Positions 22,201 to 52,718 of a stretch of 64,000 nt of DNA are shown in pieces. Within the stretch, counting starts at the first letter, position 1. Every line of letters begins with the position of its first letter. The DNA is taken from assembly GCF_022458985.1 (NCBI RefSeq), contig NC_061773.1:25950001-26014000 (forward strand), written 5' to 3'. Both the position numbers and the translations under genes were made by a program. This DNA is from Mugil cephalus. Its lineage: Eukaryota > Chordata > Actinopteri > Mugiliformes > Mugilidae. The notes beneath the pieces were generated by a model. It did not search any database and was not told the origin of the DNA. It saw only the letters and a list, made by a program, of their open reading frames with translations.

Positions 22201-24003
22201 CTACATCAGAGTTATCACGGCACGATAGGACACGTGTCCGTTAAACTGCTGCTGCTACAGACAAGACATGACACGTGTCCAGTATCCACACATGTCTCTG
22301 CGAGCAGGTGGATGCATCAATCGCCACCTCTGACCCACCAAAGGAAAAAGAAGATGTTTGTGTCCGCTCTCCTACAGATACATCCAGCCCCGACTTTGTC
22401 TTGTGTCCGTGTCCATGTGCAGACTTACCCTCTTTACTGAGCGACATGGCCTCCGCAGCCTTTTTGCCACTCTTGCCACAGTCGTCCACATCAGGCCCTG
22501 AAACATCACACATCACACACATTTTCAGCAAGAACCCGAGGACGGACGTCTGGTGCTTTATGCAACATAAAACACAAATAATAAGCTTATTTCACAAAGC
22601 TGTGATTTATATACACATATATATATATATAGGACTGAATTACAGGTCTGCTGTGACTGGTGGTTTCTTCCCAGTCCTGTATATATATGTATATATAAAT
22701 AACTTTGCTCACAATTAACAGATGTGACTATCGCAGTGACTATAGGAGGATGACTTTATCTTTTGATAGTTTTGACGAGGGTATTACTTGGATGGGGCGT
22801 ATATATGTACATAAGTGCATAAAGCTGGAGGACAAGAGCACTTTTTAGGGCAGAAAGTCACACACACACACACATAACCTATAAAAGATGTTAACAATCA
22901 GTAAAAAAACAGAGGCGGGTGTGAAAAGACAAACCGAGCTAATACCTGTTTTTTTTTGCAAGAGTTGCAACATAAACACAAATAAGAATCTTAATCCACA
23001 AACCTCTTTTATATATTTACACACACACACACAAATATACAGGTGAACTGGAACTGGTGGGTTTATCATTACTTTGCTTGCAATTAACATGAGCTAATTA
23101 GATTAGATTCAATGGAAGTGTGTGTGTATAGGATGACTTCATTTTTTGATAGTTATGGGACTTGGACGAGGATTTATGTACATAAATCTCTATTTATCCA
23201 TCCATCTGTAGATATACATGTATGTCTAGATAAATATGTGGTTTCCTGTCCGCATATAAAGATGTTAACAACCGGTGAAAAACGGAGCCGGTGGGGAAGA
23301 GAAAACCGAGCTAATACCAAAAGGCGACCGACACCAGCATCCGCCGGTGTCTCTACCATTTACCCAACATTAGGGCTTTTCTTAGCATAAACGGCTCTTC
23401 AGCATAGCCTCGCCTAGCTTGACATAGCTTAGCATAGCTTAGCATAGCTTAGCTTTCCACGGGGAGAAGTTGCTCGCCCCCATCCAGCCCTCACACACAC
23501 ACACACATACACACACACACATTAGCCTCCTCCTTCCGCTCCCCGGCTCAACGCATCCCTCAACCACCCGGCGGCCTGTTTTCACGTCATTTACGGTTAA
23601 AAACGCCGCACACATTTGTTGTGTTTTAACATCTTGTGACTTATTTCTCCCTAAAAAAAAAAAAAAACAAACAAAAAAAAAAAAAAACAGCATATCCAGT
23701 GGAGCCCCGGTGTGGCAGAGAGAGCGAGCATGTTACCCACCCAGCACTAGGACCCGGCAGGGTCTTTGTTTGGGTAACATGGTTAGCTCTGCCCTCCGTT
23801 TCCGCGAAAATAAACCCCGGCGCTTTGGCTAAATGTCTCCTCAGCTGCCCGTGTTTGCGTCGAGGTGCTCCCTTACCATCCGCCGCTGTCACGCCGGCCC
23901 AGTCGGCCCAGGCACTCCAGCTTTGACCCACGAAATCATCGAGGCTAGGCACCCGCCGATCCACAGCAGCCATTACTTTTACTGCGCGTTCACGCACCGC
24001 CAT
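7186..24003 (-). CDS. atxn7l2: Ataxin-7-like protein 2, complete ten-exon gene
   Basis: Coding exons, 5' to 3': 24003-23877, 22497-22429, 22003-21658, 20933-20680, 19068-18986, 16097-15886, 14232-14037, 12829-12708, 10852-9883, 7203-7186. All junctions are GT-AG and keep frame, giving 798 residues (human about 722). The N-terminus [20 protein letters not shown] continues to [12 protein letters not shown], as in ATXN7L2. Residues 84-104 form the ataxin-7 zinc finger (Cys84, Cys87, His99, His104). Residues 269-325 are the SCA7 domain with Cys269, Cys275, Cys286, Cys292, His295 and His298. Residues 430-470 hold a third conserved block ([17 protein letters not shown] to SAHLWKK). The C-terminal third is Ser/Pro rich. 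Exon 7 encodes QQQQQRQQ. The family anchors the ubiquitin-protease module to SAGA and acts on chromatin in the nucleus. ATXN7 itself was considered; neighbouring sypl2 and cyb561d1 favour ATXN7L2. The last exon is the least certain; without it the frame stops at 9796. Confidence 0.93.
8395..8438. repeat. (TCAGA)n pentanucleotide microsatellite
   Basis: About nine tandem copies of TCAGA/GATCA in intron 9 of atxn7l2. A shorter tract of the related unit CTGAT occurs at 2758-2777. Confidence 0.9.
8440..9790. other. Remainder of atxn7l2 intron 9
   Basis: No exon-like reading with good splice sites was found here. A pair of similar words, GATATGAATCATCATTAAT near 9498 and TGATAATATTATAATTCATA near 8680, each beside the word GATGCCACATGTGG, suggests an inverted duplication. 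Plus-strand ORFs such as 9028-9255 show no family resemblance and no splice context. Confidence 0.4.
11511..11745 (-). repeat. Dispersed repeat, family A, copy 1
   Basis: Shares an extended reverse-complement match with 41,030-41,290. Common words include AGTGACAGGTG, AGCCTGAGCTAACAGGTAG, GGTGGGCGGGTCT, GGGCGGAG and GTGACGTCACGATGGGTTTG. It lies in intron 8 of atxn7l2. It may be the body of a SINE or MITE; no target duplication was defined. Confidence 0.65.
12274..12587. mobile_element. hAT-type MITE with 8-bp target duplication, copy 2
   Basis: The element proper is 12,282-12,579. It starts CAGGGTGTCAAAC and ends GAGTTTGACACCTCTG, with CCAGGGGCC and GGCCCCTGAACT just inside. It is flanked by GCATGAAC and GCATAAAC, an 8-bp duplication with one change, as expected of hAT insertion. 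It is non-coding, in intron 8 of atxn7l2 about 120 bp from exon 8. Confidence 0.85.
13130..13245 (+). repeat. LINE 3'-tail-like sequence
   Basis: The segment TGACAAGTAAATTTCCCATA followed by CGTGGGATAAAG resembles the 3' end of fish non-LTR retrotransposons. A related sequence in the opposite orientation is near 24,595-24,665. No ORF remains. Confidence 0.4.
15340..15885. other. atxn7l2 intron 6, part beside exon 6
   Basis: A/T-rich intron sequence. The exon 6 donor is CAG|GTTGGG, a weak site, and read-through would add about 34 residues ([12 protein letters not shown] onward) to a stop at 15,780. The exon 7 frame fits only if the weak donor is used, so splicing there is the preferred model. 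Confidence 0.5.
17520..17700. other. Possible conserved non-coding element in atxn7l2 intron 5
   Basis: A stretch of balanced base composition with no simple repeat, no transposon signature and no open frame, unlike the A/T-rich intron around it. It includes GGTTGGGCTCATTAGAGCAG and GTCGGCCTTTGTCGCGGCAG. This is suggestive only; conservation cannot be judged from one sequence. Confidence 0.2.
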
Positions 24004-24110
24004 CATCACTGCGCGGCCAGCAGCTGACGTCATATTCCGCGCTCTCGACGGGAGACGGGACGTTCCTTACGTGCGCGCTCTGGGAACACCCCGCCCACAC
24101 AGGAGAGGAA
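23860..24110 (-). promoter_or_regulatory. atxn7l2 promoter region with CRE
   Basis: GC- and CpG-rich sequence surrounds the first coding exon. A perfect cAMP-response element, TGACGTCA, lies at 24025-24032, 22 bases upstream of the chosen ATG at 24003. An in-frame upstream ATG at 24033 overlaps this CRE. I start the protein at 24003 because MAVRERA matches the family N-terminus. No TATA box was seen, as is usual for CpG-type promoters. Confidence 0.55.
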
Positions 24111-24268
24111 GAGAGAGAGAGAACTGAGCAAATGACGAAAAACTAAACAAATAAAGACGGAAAGTTATTTTTAACAGGTCATTTCTTCTTTGAACAGTAA
24201 TTTTTGCTTCCTATTTCCCACGTATTCTGCATGTTTCTTCTTCCCGTCCACAACTGCACTGTTTTGTG

Positions 24269-24272
<4 letters not shown>

Positions 24273-24307
<35 letters not shown>

Positions 24308-24560
24308 TATTTTTATTTATTTGGTTGACACTAATGCCTCACAGCAAGAAGGTTCTAGGTTTTAATCCATCAACCAGCTGGACTCTTTCTGTGTGGAGTT
24401 TGCATGTTCTTCCTGTGTCTGTGGGTTTTCTCCGGATACTCCGGCTTCCTCCCACCGTCCAAAGACATACTCATTAGGTTAATTGGTGATTCTAAATTGG
24501 CCGTAGGTGTGGGAGTGAATGGTGGAGACCTGTCCACGGTGTAACCTGTCCTCCAGAGGA
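24273..24560. repeat. (TA)n run and common fish dispersed repeat
   Basis: A (TA)n run at about 24,276-24,302 is followed by a sequence with TGTGTGGAGTTTGCATGTTC, ACTCCGGCTTCCTCCCACCG and GGTGATTCTAAATTGGCCGT. I recognise this as a repeat very common in teleost genomes. It often carries such tails; its class is not assigned here. Confidence 0.65.
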
Positions 24561-24744
24561 CAAGTGGTTACAGAAAAGACAAAGGACGTTGTTTATATAT
24601 CGCACGTATGGGGAAATGGGGAATTTCCTTGTCACAGTAGTGTAGGATTAGATGGGAATATATACAAGAAACAAAATCACCTTTGAAAGAAGGAACAAAA
24701 AATAACAGAACTCTGAAACACATAAATAGAGGAACCTACACCAG

Positions 24745-25160
24745 CTGCTTCTCCATCTCCACAATTTTCAAACAGTTTTGGATCAATAAAAGGGGAACAC
24801 ATTGAGGAAATGTTAACTTTATCTTTTATCTTTTTCATTTTATTTTTTATATTCTTTTATTTTAAGTTTCTTTGCGTCTTTCTGTTGAGCCCTGCACAAG
24901 AAATCCAATGTCTCTGGCTAATGGCTAATAAAAATCTTGAGTCTTGTTTGGAGACTTCTGCGAAAGTTTTGCGAAAGTTTCAGTCGCCATTGTTGAAGGC
25001 GAAGCAGGAAGTAGAAACAGAAATGAACCAAACTGACAAAAAAAGACACAGCGCCGACTAGTGTTTGGGTGGAGTTATTACAGAGTGAACCAGACCGACG
25101 AGCACGTGAGTATAAATGGCTCGTAGGCTACGTGCGTAGGTCACGGCGCCTACGTCCCGC
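24745..25160. repeat. Dispersed repeat, family B, copy 1
   Basis: Shares words with 47,985-48,525 and 63,353-63,640: TTTGGATCAA, GCGCCGACTAGTGTTTGGG, a run like GACGAGCACGTGAGTATAAA, and the 3' part of the unit. It lies about 0.75 kb upstream of the atxn7l2 start. Confidence 0.55.
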
Positions 25161-26689
25161 AGAACTATGAAAGTACTATAAAAGAAATTACAAGAACAAC
25201 CTTTGGTTGGACACCCCTGAAACATACAACTAATGTTGCGTTACCTATTCGTTAGCATTAGCTTTAGCATGTAACAAAAATCCCCCAAATAATGATTAAC
25301 ATGGGAACATAACATAAATTTCAGTCGCAATTTAGTTTAACCCAAAACGTTATCCAGGCTGAAACTGATGATGCTTTACATTTTACATTTCACCAAAGCC
25401 AAACCAAAGCTGGTATGTGATAAAACCTCAGATTTTAAGGTTTCAGGTTTTAATTTTTCCACTTTTGGCCCCAAAAATACAACAAAACGACATTTTCACA
25501 GTTGACAACGACACCTGAAGCTTCCCTCTGTTTTGCCTCCAGCTCACGTTGTGACATCACAGTGACGTCGGCCATGAAGGCGTCTGTAGCTTCATTAATC
25601 CGGACTCAAGTTCCTCTTCTGATTGTGATTGTCACACAGATGCATTACGAGCCTACAAAGAAGCAAAATGTGGTTACTCGTGGTGTTATAGTGCAGCACA
25701 GCACAAAATATGTTTCCTACGTAAAGCAAAAAAGACAAACTACTTGTTCCTGGTAATTCATTTCAGTGCTAACGTGGCTCGTCACATGTTGGTGCTGTTG
25801 TGCGTCAGCAGTGTCAACAGGAGAGGTTCAGTCCTTGAATAAATGCTGCAAGCAAACCACGGATGTTTGTAACATTTATCCCAGCCTTCGCGTTTAGAAT
25901 TGCATGCACGGGCTTTTAAAACGGTGATCAGAAGTCACAGGAGCGGGCGGGTGAACGCACATAATCCCTGTAAGTGGTTAAGCTTCACACAGCTAATCGG
26001 AGCTCTGCTGAAAGACAAACACTGTGCACTATGAAGACATGGCGTCAGTTGTTTGGGCTCCCGGATGGTTTGTGTACTAATGTCAGGCTGGAACAAATGT
26101 CACAAAGTCAATAATACCAAATACTCAAGAGTGTGGAACAATTCTGAACAGCAAGGAGTTAAAAGCAGCGGAAAACATCCATGAAATAATGAAGTTGTTT
26201 GTCTGTTTTTGTGGCTTTTGTGGCTTTTTGAGTCCACAAGTGCCTCCATAAATGGCTGAAGTCAGCCTCATATACCTCATAAACATACATACGTTAAGTT
26301 TTCAATCAAATAAAACTGTTAGAGCTCTTTACTGTTGACAGAATTTGTTACGTTTACGTGTCATATTAAACTAGAAAAGTTAATGAGCAGAAATAAACAA
26401 GTTTCAGCTGTAAACTGTGATGAGGTTTTGCACATTTTTGCACTTTTGTGACTTGATCAGATCAAATAAGTTACGCGGCCCCGTGCAACAAGTCGTTACC
26501 AAGCAACTTCCGAATGATGTTCATGGTCAGAGACAAACCAAACAGTTCGAAAGGCAACAGCCTCATTCATTCAACTCTAAATGTGTGTAACATTAAAAGA
26601 ATTTAAAAGTAAATACAATCACTCTTGGACAGCTAAGTAAATATTTATATTTTTTTCTTTATTTATTTCTTTTTTGAAAGGATTTTATT

Positions 26690-26860
26690 TTGTGGTGTTG
26701 TCTCATGATGAATCTGAATGTTTAAAGATTAAAAATATTTAGTTTTTAGTATTTAGCCAAGAGGATAAAACTTAAATGAAGCAGAATAAGAAGCTGCCAC
26801 AAACCTAAAAACTTCATGTCCCCATATGAGGACGCAGGGTCTCGGGAGGTTAAATTATAA
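26690..26860 (-). repeat. Dispersed repeat, family C, fragment
   Basis: Near 26,815-26,855 it reads TCCCCATATGAGGACGCAGG then GTCTCGGGAGGTTAA, the reverse complement of the start of the element at 43,257. Upstream words (GAAGCAGAATAA, GCCACAAACCTAAAA) also match it inverted. Confidence 0.6.
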
Positions 26861-28127
26861 CAACCCATTACTCAGTTCTTGCTGCACCACAAATCTGTTA
26901 CTATGGCGATTACAGCTGTTTGCCGTTGCCATTTTGCCGCAACGTTGGAAGCATGTTTGGGATATTTGTCCATTTGATCCATTTACAAACAACATTTAAC
27001 TTCCTGCTTGGTGTCTTGAGATAATATTTATTCCTCCTGATGTCAACTGTTTTCTGAAGAGAACCAGTGATGCTGCTTCTACGTTCAACTTGAACACGTT
27101 CCCCTTTTTTTTCTTCCTCCAGACGTAACAGTGGTCGTTATGGGGAAGTAAACTGGTCTAGTTGGTTCCACATTCATTTCATTCTGAAGCAGGAGGATGA
27201 GTAGGACGGGTTTCATGACGAGAATGACTGAACCCACAGTGTTAGTGTTTCCAAGAAATGAACAAAGCTCTTGTGTGAGAAAACTCGACCTGAAGAAAAG
27301 ACTCAAAAAGCTCCAAAAATTATAACTTAACTTTCATTCCTTGTTTTAACTCGATGCTGTGACTTAAAACGACTTATTAGTTCATTTTATATCGTCTAAT
27401 AAACTCACATTTCCAAATTAAGATCAATTTAACTATTTTAAGTTTTTGTTTCTGCTTAGATTTGACGTCTAATAACAAGTTTTAAAGTTTACCTAAACTT
27501 CAGACTGATAAAACTCACATCTTGTTTGTTCAGATTTATTTTATTTAGGCTGTTTAGAGAGGAGGAAATTAAAAATGTGATCCACCAAAAACATCCATGG
27601 TAAAGTCTTCTAAAATCCACCCATTCCTTGGAAAATGACTTTTTTATTTGTACTTCTCTCATAAACGCTGTCTGCATTTGCTCGTGTGATCTTTTAGTCC
27701 ATGTGAGTCGATACCAGGTCAAAATAAGTGCAGCAGAAGTTCACTGACAGTTCAACAGTTACACTTACGTTACACTTTCTATACGCAGACGTTTACGGTC
27801 TCACTTGACTTCACTGACACTTCCTCCTGCCTGTGCAGAAGTAAGATTCAAGAAGTGGAAACTTCCAGCCCCAAATATCCACTGCAAACATTTTTATCTA
27901 GATAAGCTTTTGGCTGAACAACTGTTTTTACTTCGTTTTATTTTTTATTATTTTATTGGCCCTTGGGTCTTGTTTTTTTTTTTTTAAATACTTTTTGTCC
28001 TATTCCTTAATGTTTTTTTTTAATTATTATTATTATTGATTGTTTTTCTTCTACTTATTTTTTTAATTCATTATTTGCCCTTATTTTTATTATTTTGTTC
28101 TTATTATTTGCTGTGTACTTATTTTAT

Positions 28128-28345
28128 TGTTAGGCACTTTACTTTAACAGTGAAAGGTGCTTTATAAAAAGTCTATTATTATTATTATCATTGTTATCAT
28201 TCTCATCATAACCATTATTATAGTTATTAATATCATATTAATCTCTTATCATAATATCACTATTATCTTTGACAATATTCTCGTCATTATTCTCATCATT
28301 AACATTATTACCATCATTATTAATATAATTATCAAAATGAAGTGA
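28128..28345. repeat. Repeat tail and ATT/ATC-rich tract
   Basis: GAAAGGTGCTTTATAAAAAG runs into a long (ATT)n/(ATC)n tract, a configuration common at the 3' ends of fish retroelements. It is not coding. Confidence 0.6.
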
Positions 28346-29595
28346 TTCCAAACTGGATTTAATGTCACTCGCCCGTAATAAAGGAGACAGAGTCCAGCAG
28401 TTGCAGCTCTCATGTTTACACATTTCAATACAGATTAACTGGTTTCATTTGTGCACGAAACAAAGGCATAAAATACACAACGGGCAACGTTAATAACTCA
28501 TCGCAGAAACATTCTACACAACATGTGTTCAAACTACTCAGAGATTCATTCTTTAAAACTGATCTCACACAACGTGTTTAATTTCAGAAAAGTGTTACAG
28601 ATCTACTTCTTTCCACTGTGATGACACAAACAGACATTTATTCCCTACAGGCAGAAAAAAACCCCCCCCAAAAAAATCTATTAATGCAGTTTCTGCATGG
28701 AGATCTTTAGAAGTGCATCGTAGTGCAACGCAAACGGATCACGTGCAGACAAACGTCCAGAACGGCTGTAGGAGATTAACATTAAAATAAAAAAAAAAAA
28801 ATAAAAAATAATAAACGTGTGTAGTGTTCACTGCCAAGCTGCATGCAGAGCAGGACGTCTAAAGAAGAAACACGCACAATCCGTTTCGGCTACTGAAGAT
28901 TAAGCGCAAAGCCACTCGGTGGTAGAGTCTGTTTAATAGAAAACAACAAACAACAAATCAATGAGAAGCTGCACACTGAAAGTGGGAAACACACAACTCC
29001 AATGTTGTTGTTTTTTTTTAAAATGATGACTTAACCCTCTCCCACCCCCCCCCAAAAAAACAACAACAACAAAAAAAAAAAAACTAACAGACCAATTGAA
29101 GTTGATATAAATAGACATGAGGTGCATATAAATAATGTCACTGCAAGTTCCAAAAGTCTTAGTGTTACTGAGCGGCCTGAAACGTTAAAGAGGGACTAAA
29201 GCGTTGTGAGGTTTATGTGCAACAGCCAGAGCAAACCTGCAGAGAGCGCTAACCCCGGCACAGATACAGGCTGCAAATACGAGCCGTCACAACCTGAAAC
29301 ACGTCCAAAAATATAAAGCACAGGAGACGATAGTGTGACTTTCCTTTAGTGTCATATAAATCATTTGCCGAATATCTGCTTTTCAGATTTCTAGACGTGA
29401 GGGCTGCGTTGATTTCGGTTGAACTTGTGTCTTTCTCTCTTAGGCAGCACTAAAACCACCTCCTCACACATAAAGGGAGGACAAGGCGCTAACGTGGAAG
29501 CTAACGTGGAAGCTAACGCGCTGCAGGCCGACTCCTCCGAGCACCACATGTATAACAGCTGAAGGTTTAACGTCACGACTGTATTCATTGCAAAT

Positions 29596-29603
29596 TTTAT
29601 TGA
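29596..29603 (-). terminator. Candidate poly(A) signal of sypl2
   Basis: Plus-strand TTTTATTG reads CAATAAAA on the minus strand, about 260 bases after the sypl2 stop at 29860. Another AATAAA-like hexamer is near 29,751. Which one is used is unknown. Confidence 0.4.
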
Positions 29604-29859
29604 ACGTAGTGTAAACACATTAGTGTTTGATTCAGAACTTTAGTGCTTTTGATTTTAAGGCACACTGAGTGGGCGAAAGAAACTTGGAGGTGTAGCTCAT
29701 GAAGCGACTGGGGATTATTTTCAGGGGCTGTTTATGCAGTTGAATTCCTTTTTATTTCCTTTGCGTCAGGTTTCGGATGAGGGGCTGTTTTTTTGGGGGC
29801 GTAAAGCATTCGTTGACGGGGTAAATGGCTTTGCTTTGTCGTGGATTTAAACGACGCGG

Positions 29860-48903
<19,044 letters not shown>

Positions 48904-49050
48904 TTGGGGTTTGTGTGGAGACGAGCTAAAGGCGTGTTGCTCGTTGCTCGGCCTGCTAATTTCGCTGCTAATGCTGCACGTTTAGCCGTGAAGCTAATTT
49001 GAAGTCACTCCGTTTGTATTCGCTGATAAGACCACTGTCAACTCTCCAGA
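48904..49050 (-). promoter_or_regulatory. Presumed sypl2 5' UTR and promoter
   Basis: Sequence directly upstream of the sypl2 ATG is moderately GC rich. It has repeated GCTAATTTCGCTGCTAATG-type words. No TATA box or initiator can be fixed. Placement rests only on the position of the first coding exon. Confidence 0.35.
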
Positions 49051-49074
49051 ATTACTCCCATTCCCTTCCTTCCA

Positions 49075-49860
49075 GTGGCGGACGGATCGACTCACGTGTC
49101 GATAATATCGATACCAGCGTCGGTATCGATATTGCTCAATTCCAGTGTAATGGGGTCGATACTTAAGTTTCAGTTTCTTGCATGTCCTCAGCAGCTTCAC
49201 TAAAGACGCGACCTGGCTCTTTGCAATTTGAAATAAGCGCAATGAAGGGAGAGCTTTAGCTTCATAATTGTAGTTTTTTGTTTTCATTTGTTTTCAAGTG
49301 ATAATTTTGTGTTGTTTTATTAACAAAAACTATTATTGTGATCATAACGTATTTTCTACTTAGATAAGATAACTTTATTGATCCCCATTGGGGAAATTCA
49401 AATGTTACAGCAGCACAACATTGACCAGAAAGAAATTAAAGAATTAAAGAAATTAAATAGGACAATAACATTAAACAGGCAACAAGCAACAAAAAAGTAC
49501 AGTGCACAAAGTGACAGCAGTTGTAAATAAAGTGACAGTGTAAGTGTGCTACATATGGGCTCAGTGAGGTTAGAGCTGTGTGCTGTTCACACTGTTGTTG
49601 TGCAGTCTGATGGCAGTGGGCACACTTTACTTATAAACTTTGCCCAAAGTCTGTGTTGGATTTTTACTAATTAATAACGCAAAAGGCAAATCACAATAAT
49701 ATTTAAATGTCATGAAAATGACTATTAGATTACTAATGAGATTAGATTATGATACATCCACCTTAATTATTTGATTTAAACACACACACACACGCACACG
49801 TATATCGATATTGGTATCGGCGACACTGCCGTTTGGTATCGGATCGATACCAAATCCATT
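49075..49860. mobile_element. GATACC-rich element nested with a LINE tail
   Basis: The ends carry CGATAATATCGATACCAGCG (49,100) and GGTATCGGATCGATACCAAA (49,835), a loose inverted repeat. Between them, 49,366-49,640 is a fish LINE 3'-tail-like piece (TAACTTTATTGATCCCCATT, GGGGAAATTCA). This suggests one element inserted into another. It lies between the divergent sypl2 and zc3h11a starts. Confidence 0.45.
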
Positions 49861-50322
49861 TAATGACCTGCATTATTACAAAACGTGTAATGAACACCAG
49901 ATCTGTTCTAGGTCTCATTCTTAAGTTATGTCCACAACTCTTGCTAAAACCGTGTCTTGAATTGCTGTTGCTTTAATTGGAAAAATTGCAAAAAATTACA
50001 TTAACTCAGCTCAACTTTTGTCTCATAATTAAAAGCAATTATGACAGAGATAGAAATGTTGTGATTTTAGAAAGGCAGTCCTCACTATACTTTATTTAAA
50101 ACATTTATTAGAAAGGTCTTTGTAGTAAACATGTATTTTATTTTATTTATTTTGAAGAAACAGGAGATATTCGTTTAAGTTACCATGGATACAGTGAGTA
50201 AGCCTTTGGAATTTGTTTACATCCTGGAAACAGAAGTTTGCTGAATAAGCTGTCAACATTTTCACACAAGACACTCTGGTGAGCCATTTTTGGCCATAAC
50301 AAATTACGAGTCTGTTTATCCC

Positions 50323-50424
<102 letters not shown>

Positions 50425-50439
50425 GATTCATATTTCCGT

Positions 50440-50611
50440 GAGACCTGAACGCACCACACCGGGAAGTCCCTCCCTCGTATTTTTATCCGGCGGCCGCCAT
50501 TTTGGTTCAGTGTGTGCGTGAGTGCGGAGGCGACAGTCGACGAACCGGGAGCCGCAGTATATTCCTCGACTTTTTGTCTTAAAAAAACAAACCTTTTTAA
50601 ATCTACAACCG
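50440..50611 (+). promoter_or_regulatory. zc3h11a promoter and non-coding exon 1
   Basis: GC-rich sequence with a YY1-type motif GCCGCCATTTTGG at 50493-50505, commonly found just at or after the start site of housekeeping promoters. The transcript probably starts near it. A donor-like CG|GTAATT at 50611/50612 would end a non-coding first exon. Neither boundary can be proven without RNA data. Confidence 0.45.
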
Positions 50612-50759
50612 GTAATTAACACCACATACACTGTTAACACATACTGTTTCGAGTGTTGCTGAATGAAAGTGAATGCTACAGCCGCCTTTACGGCTAAGGC
50701 TAATGCTAATGCTAAGGAGTAGGCCTCTGCTGTGCTAAAAACCACCCTTTTAGCGGCAT

Positions 50760-51890
50760 GTTACATAATATAAGGCTCATTTTACACACAGGCATCGGGT
50801 TTTTTGTGCCAAACTAACGATTCACGTAAGCTTTACTAATTATCCTAAAAGGTTTTAGCGTAATAGTAGCTCGTTTAAATTAGCTTTAGCTTTGAGCTTC
50901 TTCTTTGTGTTATGCAACAGTAAATAACTCGTTGACCGTTGTTGTTTATGACCTCGACTTGTGCACTAAATAAACTGGGTTTATTGTAATTTGGAAGAAA
51001 AAGTAGACTCAAACTTGCCTTCTAGGTTATTTAAATCGAAGCTGAAGATTATTAAGTGTTGGTGACTTCATTTTGCACCCGTTTGTATCATATTTTATTC
51101 TTCCTTCCTTCAGTTTAAGCGCAGCTTTTATGTTATTTAAGATGAATAAAGCTGCTGAAGCCTCTCAGAAACAAGCCAGGCCTGGACTCTCTCATGCTGC
51201 CTCTTTAGTTTCTCTTTGTTGTGGTCTAGATACTTGAACTACGTAAATGTGTCTATAGATAGATCATGTAATAAGTCAGTGTAGAGACAATGTGACCTGA
51301 CCTGGAGCGAGTTGTTGCCGTGTGGAAATGTCATCTCTGCTGTATTTGTGCTGTTTGTCTGTCTCTTAATAACCCATTTTCAGTTCTGCGGGGAGTGTTG
51401 TTTTTTTTTTTGATTGATTTGTAGGTTTAAAACCACCCTCTCTGAGGATCTTTGGATGTGGATAGCTTGTCCCCCTCCCCAAAGCGAATACAGAAAGTGG
51501 CAGAAGATTTTTTTCCTCCTCTTCAGCCCTAGTAATCAACATCTGTAGATACCCATTTTTTTTTACCCCCCTCTCCCCACTTCCACTTCCACTGCCAACA
51601 CCCAAACGCCACCGAGCCCCGAGAAGAAGCTGAGGATTTTTCATCCGCCCACCTGCCACCCCACCTTTCTCCACCTTTCTCTACTTTTTTTTTTGGTGCC
51701 ACACCAATTTAAGATTTTTACCCCCCTCTCTTTTTTTTCTTGTCTGGCTATTTATGTCCCCCCCCGCCCCCCCGCGCCTATTTATTTATTTCATTATTCG
51801 CCCCAAATTGATAGTAAAGGAAAAAAAAAAAATACCCAAAGGACTCTATTGCATCCGGCATCCGTAATGTTTTAGCAGTCTGGCGGAGAT
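50760..51890 (+). other. zc3h11a intron 1 / possible 5' UTR exon sequence
   Basis: The first part is ordinary A/T-rich intron. From about 51,400 to 51,890 the base composition changes to pyrimidine-rich blocks (CCCCCCTCTCTTTT, CCCCCCCCGCCCCCC) and TATTTATTTATTT words, more like a long UTR than an intron. No BED-finger frame such as mammalian ZBED6 is present here. Confidence 0.35.
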
Positions 51891-51894
51891 TAAG

Positions 51895-52072
51895 ATGTCT
51901 CAGAGAGTCTCAGAAAAAAAGGGATGTCGTAGGAAGACGAGTGTCTCTGGGCGACCCACCCCACTTTTCCTCTTATCTCATGGATCAAGTGTTCCTTCAG
52001 GACTCTATACCACCTCGGAGACACCCTACCAGAAGGGCACTGGAGAGGGAGACCCCTTCACAGCCACCTCAG
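51895..52072 (+). other. Possible alternative 5' exon carrying a uORF
   Basis: An ATG at 51895 opens MSQRVSEKKGCRRKTSVSG and stays open to CCACCTCAG|GTAAAG, a reasonable donor at 52072. Spliced to the acceptor at 52718/52719 it continues in frame for 29 codons and stops at TGA 52805-52807. That stop overlaps the zc3h11a start as ATGA. The reading has no recognised homologue. It could be a uORF, an unrelated exon or chance; a stop of its own at 52,102 ends it if not spliced. Confidence 0.25.
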
Positions 52073-52099
52073 GTAAAGGTTGTGACGGCGCCGACCAAA

Positions 52100-52718
52100 T
52101 ATAAAGATGAAATATCATAAGATTGATTACAAGGCCAAAAAATCCACTAATCTAATCATCCATCTTTTGTCTTCTCCTAAAAGTTCTTTGGTTGTTCTAC
52201 TTTCTGAAGTGTCGAGATTGTTATGCTTTGCAATGCAGAGTTTACAGACAAGGACAATTCATGTCACAGCCCCGGAGAGAATATAAACTATTAAATCTCA
52301 CCCGTACTTTATTTACACTTCCTGAATGATATGATCTTGTATTTGGTGTCATGGATGTTTTTAAGAATAATAAACATACAGGTTGAAGCAAGTTATTCAT
52401 GCTGGTAGATGTATTTATCTTTACCTATAAAACAATTTGATAATCCCAGTTTAAGGCCTTAACAAATATTAAATATGAGCATATTTTGCATTGTAGGGCT
52501 TAAATTACATTGCATCAGTACGACGCCCTCTAGCCGTGGCTTATTTTGTTTCTGTTCCTCATTTGTGGAGTTGATAGTTGAATGACGGTACATTTTGTTA
52601 TTTTAAAGGTCTTAAAAGTCTTAAATTTCACTTGTTCAAACCTGCAGAAACCCTGTATTGAATTGAGGTAGCGCAGAGGGTTTTATTCCTTATGTTTTTC
52701 TGTCCTTTGTGTTGTCAG
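52100..52718 (+). other. Intron before the first zc3h11a coding exon
   Basis: A/T-rich sequence without exon signals until the acceptor tttgtgttgtcag at 52718. A repeat end (GTTCAAACCTGCAGAAACCC, 52,640-52,660) is the inverse of the element at 44,861. Confidence 0.45.

Larger units (their letters stand above)
24110..29590. other. Gene-poor region between atxn7l2 and sypl2
   Basis: No coding exon was recognised on either strand. The region holds a (TA)n run, several dispersed repeats listed separately, and A/T-rich low-complexity tracts. Short ORFs here (for example 25,502-25,756 plus) lack family features. Regulatory elements of sypl2 or atxn7l2 could lie here, but nothing stands out by eye. 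Confidence 0.6.

Noticed and set aside
22600..23100. tRNA or small RNA genes near TA-rich and CA-rich hairpins
   Set aside because: No A-box and B-box pair or cloverleaf could be drawn; the sequence is simple repeat.
7186..24003. Identity as atxn7, the SCA7 gene
   Set aside because: The N-terminus lacks the long polyglutamine/polyproline start of ATXN7 and matches ATXN7L2 wording, and synteny agrees.
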